Shown in pieces: positions 60,213 through 64,000 of a DNA stretch of 64,000 nt (within the stretch, counting starts at the first letter, position 1; each line of letters starts with the position of its first letter). Both the position numbers and the translations under genes were made by a program. This stretch comes from PALSA-129 sp963842505. Its GTDB lineage: Bacteria > Acidobacteriota > Terriglobia > Bryobacterales > Bryobacteraceae. The stretch lies in the NCBI GenBank assembly GCA_963842505.1, contig CAWJGZ010000001.1:1922001-1986000 (forward strand). Reading direction: 5' to 3'. The notes beneath the pieces are model-generated. The model worked only from the letters and a program-made list of their open reading frames with translations. It was not told the DNA's origin and did not search any database.

Positions 60213-61862
60213 ATGCCCATTCATCCGCTTGCGGGACAAAGCCCGACGCCCGATATGCTGGTCAATGTGCCGCGTCTCGTCACGGCATACTATACCGGCA
60301 AGCCGGACGTCTCGGTAGCCTCACAACGCGTCAGCTTCGGCACCTCGGGCCACCGCGGCTCGTCGTTTGAGTGCTCCTTTAACGAAGACCATATTCTTGC
60401 GATCACGCAGGCCATCTGCCGCTACCGCGCGGAGAACGGCGTGGACGGCCCGCTGTTCCTGGCCGCGGATACGCATGCGCTGTCCGAGCCGGCCTCCGCC
60501 AGCGCGCTCGAAGTTCTGGCGGCCAACGGCGTCGGCGTGATGATCGACCAGGAACTGGGCTACACGCCCACGCCCGCGCTTTCGCACGCCATCCTCGCAT
60601 ACAACCGCGGCCGCCGGAGCGGACAGGCGGACGGCATTGTGATCACGCCGTCGCACAATCCGCCGCCCGACGGAGGCTTCAAGTACAATCCGCCCAGCGG
60701 TGGTCCGGCCGATACCGCCGCCACCAAAGCCATTCAGGATCTGGCCAACCAGATTCTCGGCGATGGCCTGCGTGACGTGCGCCGCCAATCCTACCGCTCG
60801 GCGCTGGCTGCGTCTACCACGCATCGCTACGATTACGTTTCGGCATATGTGAACGATCTGGGCTCGGTGCTGGACATGGACGCCATTCGCGCGGCGCGGC
60901 TCTCTCTGTGCGCCGATCCGCTGGGCGGCGCAGGCATAGCATACTGGGGCCGCATCGCGGAACGCTACGGTTTGTCGCTCGCGATCCAGCACGCCGATGC
61001 CGACCCCACCTTCCGCTTCATGCGGCTCGACTGGGATGGAAAAATCCGCATGGATTGCTCGTCGCCCTACGCCATGGCGGGGCTGATCGGCCTCAAGGAC
61101 CGGTTCGACGTGGCGTTTGCCTGCGATACCGATCACGACCGGCACGGGATTGTCACGCGGAGCGCCGGCCTGCTCAACCCCAATCACTACCTGGCCGCGG
61201 CCATCTCTTACCTGTTCGGCCATCGCGAGGGATGGCCGGTTTCCGCCGGGGTGGGGAAGACGCTGGTATCGAGCAGCATGATCGACCGCGTGGCCGCACA
61301 TTTGGGCCGGCGGCTGGTGGAAGTCCCGGTGGGATTCAAGTGGTTCGTCGATGGACTGCTGGACGGCTCGCTGGGATTCGGCGGAGAGGAAAGCGCCGGC
61401 GCTTCCTTCCTGCGGCGCGACGGCGCCGTGTGGACCACCGACAAGGACGGCATCCTCCTGGCCCTGCTGGCGGCGGAGATGCTGGCGCGCACCGGCAAGG
61501 ACCCTGGCGAGATCTACCGCGGGCTGACGGAACAGTTCGGCGCGCCGGTTTACGAGCGCACCGACGCCGCGGCCACGCCGGCACAGAAAACCCTGCTGGC
61601 GGCGCTGACGCCAGAACAGGTGACGGCGCGCGAGTTCGCCGGCGACCCGATCGAAGCCATGCTCACGCGCGCTCCCGGGAACGGGGCCGCGATCGGCGGG
61701 CTCAAAGTGGTCACAAAACGCGGCTGGTTTGCCGCGCGGCCGTCCGGCACCGAGGACGTCTACAAGATCTATGCGGAAAGTTTCGCGGGCCCCGAACACC
61801 TCAAGCGAATTCAAGACGAGGCGCGCGAACTGGTGGGACGGGTGCTGGCAATGGTAGCCTGA
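60213..61862 (+). CDS. pgm: Phosphoglucomutase (alpha-D-glucose phosphate-specific)
   Basis: This interconverts glucose-1-phosphate and glucose-6-phosphate. The start is MPIHPLAGQSPTPDMLVNV at 60213; the upstream frame overlaps the divergent gene. The 549 residues match the long bacterial Pgm. Motifs: RVSFGTSGHRGSSF, phosphoserine loop VITPSHNPPPDGGFKYN, metal loop FACDTDHDRHGIV, sugar-binding GFGGEESAGASFL and phosphate-binding ARPSGTEDVYKIYAESF. It links sugar catabolism to glycogen, trehalose or surface polysaccharide synthesis. The CDF gene starts 7 bases after its stop. Confidence 0.96.
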   Translation: MPIHPLAGQSPTPDMLVNVPRLVTAYYTGKPDVSVASQRVSFGTSGHRGSSFECSFNEDHILAITQAICRYRAENGVDGPLFLAADTHALSEPASASALEVLAANGVGVMIDQELGYTPTPALSHAILAYNRGRRSGQADGIVITPSHNPPPDGGFKYNPPSGGPADTAATKAIQDLANQILGDGLRDVRRQSYRSALAASTTHRYDYVSAYVNDLGSVLDMDAIRAARLSLCADPLGGAGIAYWGRIAERYGLSLAIQHADADPTFRFMRLDWDGKIRMDCSSPYAMAGLIGLKDRFDVAFACDTDHDRHGIVTRSAGLLNPNHYLAAAISYLFGHREGWPVSAGVGKTLVSSSMIDRVAAHLGRRLVEVPVGFKWFVDGLLDGSLGFGGEESAGASFLRRDGAVWTTDKDGILLALLAAEMLARTGKDPGEIYRGLTEQFGAPVYERTDAAATPAQKTLLAALTPEQVTAREFAGDPIEAMLTRAPGNGAAIGGLKVVTKRGWFAARPSGTEDVYKIYAESFAGPEHLKRIQDEARELVGRVLAMVA

Positions 61863-61869
61863 AACTCGA

Positions 61870-62754
61870 GTGACGGATTTTGTTCGCGAGAAACAGTCGG
61901 CTGCGCTGCGCTCACTGCTCGCCGCCGTCGGACTGACGGCATTCAAGATCGTAGTTGGCTTGGCCACGGGCAGCCTCGGCATCCTGGCCGAGGCCGCGCA
62001 TTCCGGACTGGATCTGGTGGCCGCCGCCCTCACCTTCATCGCCGTTCGTCTTTCCGGACGCCCCGCCGACCGGGAGCACCTCTACGGGCATGGGAAGATA
62101 GAAAACCTCTCAGCCCTCGCCGAAACCCTCTTGCTGCTCCTGACGTGCGCCTGGATCGTGTGGGAGGCCGTCCACCGGCTCCGGGTGCACCACACGGAAA
62201 TCGAGGTCACGGTGTGGTCGTTTGGGGTGATGCTGACCTCCATCGTGGTGGACCTTTCCCGTTCACGCCGTCTTTCGCGCGCCGCCAAGAAATTTCACAG
62301 CCAGGCGCTGGAAGCCGATGCACTGCACTTCGCCACCGACGTGTGGAGTTCGTCGGTGGTGATCGTGGGTCTGGCCGCGGTGAAGGTGGGCGACTGGTGG
62401 CCGCGGCTGGTGTTTCTCCGCAGCGCCGACGCGATTGCCGCCCTCGGTGTTTCCGCGCTGGTGGTATGGGTGAGCGTGCGTTTGGGCCGCCGCACGCTGG
62501 ACGCCCTCGTCGACAAAGCACCCGAAGGCATGGAGCAGCGCATCGTCTCCGCGGTGGAAAGTGTCGCGGGCGTCCACGATTGCCATAACGTGCGCATGCG
62601 GAATTCCGGGCCCATCCTCTTTATCGACCTGCACATTCTGGTGGATGGCGCGCAAAGCCTGGCGCAGGCCCATTTGCTGACCGAGACCATTGAGGAAGTC
62701 ATCCGCGGGATCGCTCCCAATGCCGATGTCACGGTGCATCCCGAGCCGTTCTGA
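61870..62754 (+). CDS. Cation diffusion facilitator family exporter
   Basis: The product has 294 residues from GTG. Six helices, with the metal-binding pairs AEAAHSGLDLVAAAL (H..D) in helix 2 and EADALHFATDVWSSSVVI (H..D) in helix 5, and the REHLYGHGKIENLSALAE loop. The C-terminal cytoplasmic ferredoxin-like domain begins at VESVAGVHDCHNVRMRN and ends in ADVTVHPEPF. It exports divalent cations such as Zn2+, Fe2+ or Mn2+ using the proton gradient; HxxD pairs suggest Zn or Fe. It is probably cotranscribed with pgm. Confidence 0.92.
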   Translation: MTDFVREKQSAALRSLLAAVGLTAFKIVVGLATGSLGILAEAAHSGLDLVAAALTFIAVRLSGRPADREHLYGHGKIENLSALAETLLLLLTCAWIVWEAVHRLRVHHTEIEVTVWSFGVMLTSIVVDLSRSRRLSRAAKKFHSQALEADALHFATDVWSSSVVIVGLAAVKVGDWWPRLVFLRSADAIAALGVSALVVWVSVRLGRRTLDALVDKAPEGMEQRIVSAVESVAGVHDCHNVRMRNSGPILFIDLHILVDGAQSLAQAHLLTETIEEVIRGIAPNADVTVHPEPF

Positions 62755-62804
62755 AGGTGGCGCACACGCTCGCGCGGGCGGCGCTTTGCCGGGCAAAGTT
62801 CTTG

Positions 62805-64000
62805 CTACCGGCCGCCCGAAAAATCCCAATAAATCGTGCAATCGCGGACTTCGGTCTTGTGCCGGAAGAGATCGGGCAGGCTGATCTTGTCGGTCTCGTC
62901 GCTTTCGTAACAGGCGGCTACTGTGTGGTAGAGGCCGGCGCGGACCTGGCTGTGGATTTTCGTCACCGGCAGAACGTGGAACTCGGCCGCCTGTGCGGGC
63001 GGCAGATCCAGGTCGTGCGCGTAGGAAAACTCCATGCCGTCGGGCGGCGGCCGGCGCGTGAGGAAATAGAAAAGCTCGTCGGCCCAGACAGCGCCGCCCG
63101 GCGGCGTGTTCTTTTCCACTTGTTGCGCGATTTTTTCGCAGTCCTTCCAGGAATAGGAATCGAAATCCTCAAAGATGGCTTTTCCCAGGCCCAAGGTCAC
63201 CAACACGATCAGAAACATCGATGGAACGGAGGGCCGCTCGCCGAGGCCGAGCTTCGTCGCAATTACATATAACCCGACCATCGCCAGAATGGCGGCGAAC
63301 GGGATGATCAGCAGAAAGTAGCGCTCGAAGGTGGGATGTGCGATGGCCAGCTCGGCGCCCAGGCCCAAAGCCAACCAGCCGGCCAGATAAAACCCGGAAC
63401 GCTGCGCGCGATCCCAGTCGCTCTTGCGGTGGATAAACCAGATGCCTACGCCCGAGAGCAGCACCAGAGTCAGCCCCTGGGCGGAATCGATCCAGGAGAT
63501 CAGCACCGAAATGTCTTGTCCGGTTGCGCCATTCCACTTGGCGCGGCGGTACATCGTCTGGTACTGGATGATGTTGAAGAGCACCGGCCGGGGAGATTCG
63601 AGGAACAGCAGCAGCACCGGCAGGAAAGGGATGCCGGCGCCGATCAGGAACAGCGCGATCTTGAGCCAACGGTTGCCGGCGCGGTTGTGGATGGCGATCC
63701 AGAACAGCAGTACCGGGGCCGCGGCCGCCGTCAGCAAAGAAGAAGCCGCCGCGGCGCCGGCCGCGAGGCCCGCGGCGGCGGCCCACTGCGGGCCGCGCCG
63801 TTCCACGGAGCAGACCGCCATGCGGAAAGCCGCCACCGAAAGAAACAGACACAAGCCGTAGGCCTGCGCGATGGGGCCGAACAGAACCACCTGCGAGTTC
63901 ATCCCGACGGCCACCAGAACCGTGCACGCGCCGGCCAGCCGCCAGCGCGAAACGGGCAGGCGCTTCAGCACGAACCCAGCCGCCAGCAATGCGCCGGCTA
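62805..64000 (-). CDS. Membrane glycosyltransferase-like protein (GT39/RgtA type), N-terminus missing
   Basis: About 398 codons are visible and the frame is open through the right edge, so the first helices and catalytic loop are outside the window. Six or more hydrophobic helices (for example LAGWLALGLGAELAIA, YFLLIIPFAAILAMVGLYV) are followed by a soluble C-terminal domain (SWKDCEKIAQQVEKNTPPGG .. IYWDFSGGR). The layout matches the RgtA/B/C/D and GT39 group of polyprenyl-phosphate-sugar-dependent enzymes; without the DE/DD loop the assignment stays provisional. Confidence 0.7.
   Translation of the reverse strand, partial: AGALLAAGFVLKRLPVSRWRLAGACTVLVAVGMNSQVVLFGPIAQAYGLCLFLSVAAFRMAVCSVERRGPQWAAAAGLAAGAAAASSLLTAAAAPVLLFWIAIHNRAGNRWLKIALFLIGAGIPFLPVLLLFLESPRPVLFNIIQYQTMYRRAKWNGATGQDISVLISWIDSAQGLTLVLLSGVGIWFIHRKSDWDRAQRSGFYLAGWLALGLGAELAIAHPTFERYFLLIIPFAAILAMVGLYVIATKLGLGERPSVPSMFLIVLVTLGLGKAIFEDFDSYSWKDCEKIAQQVEKNTPPGGAVWADELFYFLTRRPPPDGMEFSYAHDLDLPPAQAAEFHVLPVTKIHSQVRAGLYHTVAACYESDETDKISLPDLFRHKTEVRDCTIYWDFSGGR

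Noticed and set aside
60321..62039. 572-codon minus-strand open frame
   Set aside because: Antisense to pgm and the start of the CDF gene; low-complexity Arg/Gly composition.
1..64000. tRNA or rRNA genes
   Set aside because: I looked through the intergenic stretches for T-loop-like GTTCGA motifs in cloverleaf context and found none I could support.

Overview
The window is high-GC bacterial chromosome. I read it as an acidobacterium, probably of the Solibacter/Bryobacter group. The grounds are three very large carboxypeptidase-regulatory-domain/TonB-type outer-membrane receptors, a DUF3617 protein, many small secreted TPR and amidohydrolase proteins, and abundant short dispersed repeats. This is inference from gene content; no rRNA or tRNA gene is visible to confirm it.

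Layout. 0-3.4 kb: the edge of an MgtC-like gene, two TPR proteins and a MacB-type ABC permease. 3.6-5.8 kb: palindromic repeats and an IS110/IS1111-type insertion sequence inside a dispersed repeat; an uninterrupted copy of that repeat at 27.6-27.9 kb serves as the empty site. 5.8-12 kb: Fpg-type DNA glycosylase, a TonB-type receptor and a small periplasmic protein. 12.2-17.1 kb: folD-coaE-HtrA protease (overlapping genes), a VOC protein, a membrane methyltransferase and a 45-residue basic protein. 17.1-26.9 kb: M14 peptidase, amidohydrolase, BlaI/BlaR1-like pair with operator, ROK kinase, GT39 glycosyltransferase. 26.9-31 kb: six 103-bp tandem repeats, a secreted hypothetical protein, and a toxin-antitoxin pair with a shortened toxin.

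31-44.6 kb looks like one carbohydrate/phosphoester regulon. It holds a frameshifted receptor coupled to an alkaline-phosphatase-family phosphodiesterase, a DeoR/AgaR-like repressor, an organophosphate-type MFS antiporter, two amidohydrolases, an EamA transporter, and an overlapping operon of AgaS-like isomerase, PfkB kinase, amidohydrolase and YjbQ. Related TTTCG-TTTTC-TTTCG sites sit at the repressor gene and at two target promoters.

44.9-58.9 kb is the arginine locus argF-argG-argH-argR. A block of about 9 kb (Crp-type regulator, receptor, two serine beta-lactamase-fold hydrolases, CapA-like protein) lies between two copies of the argF promoter region, the left one carrying only the first ~35 argF codons. 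argH has a +1 frameshift. 58.9-64 kb: small secreted proteins, phosphoglucomutase, a CDF cation exporter and a partial membrane glycosyltransferase.

The observation I rate highest is the 3' non-coding end of the IS element. It is long, strongly structured, and carries a 9-nt stretch complementary to the right target flank and a 7-nt stretch identical to the element's own right end, both covering an apparent AG core. That is what a bridge (seek) RNA of the IS1111 type should look like.
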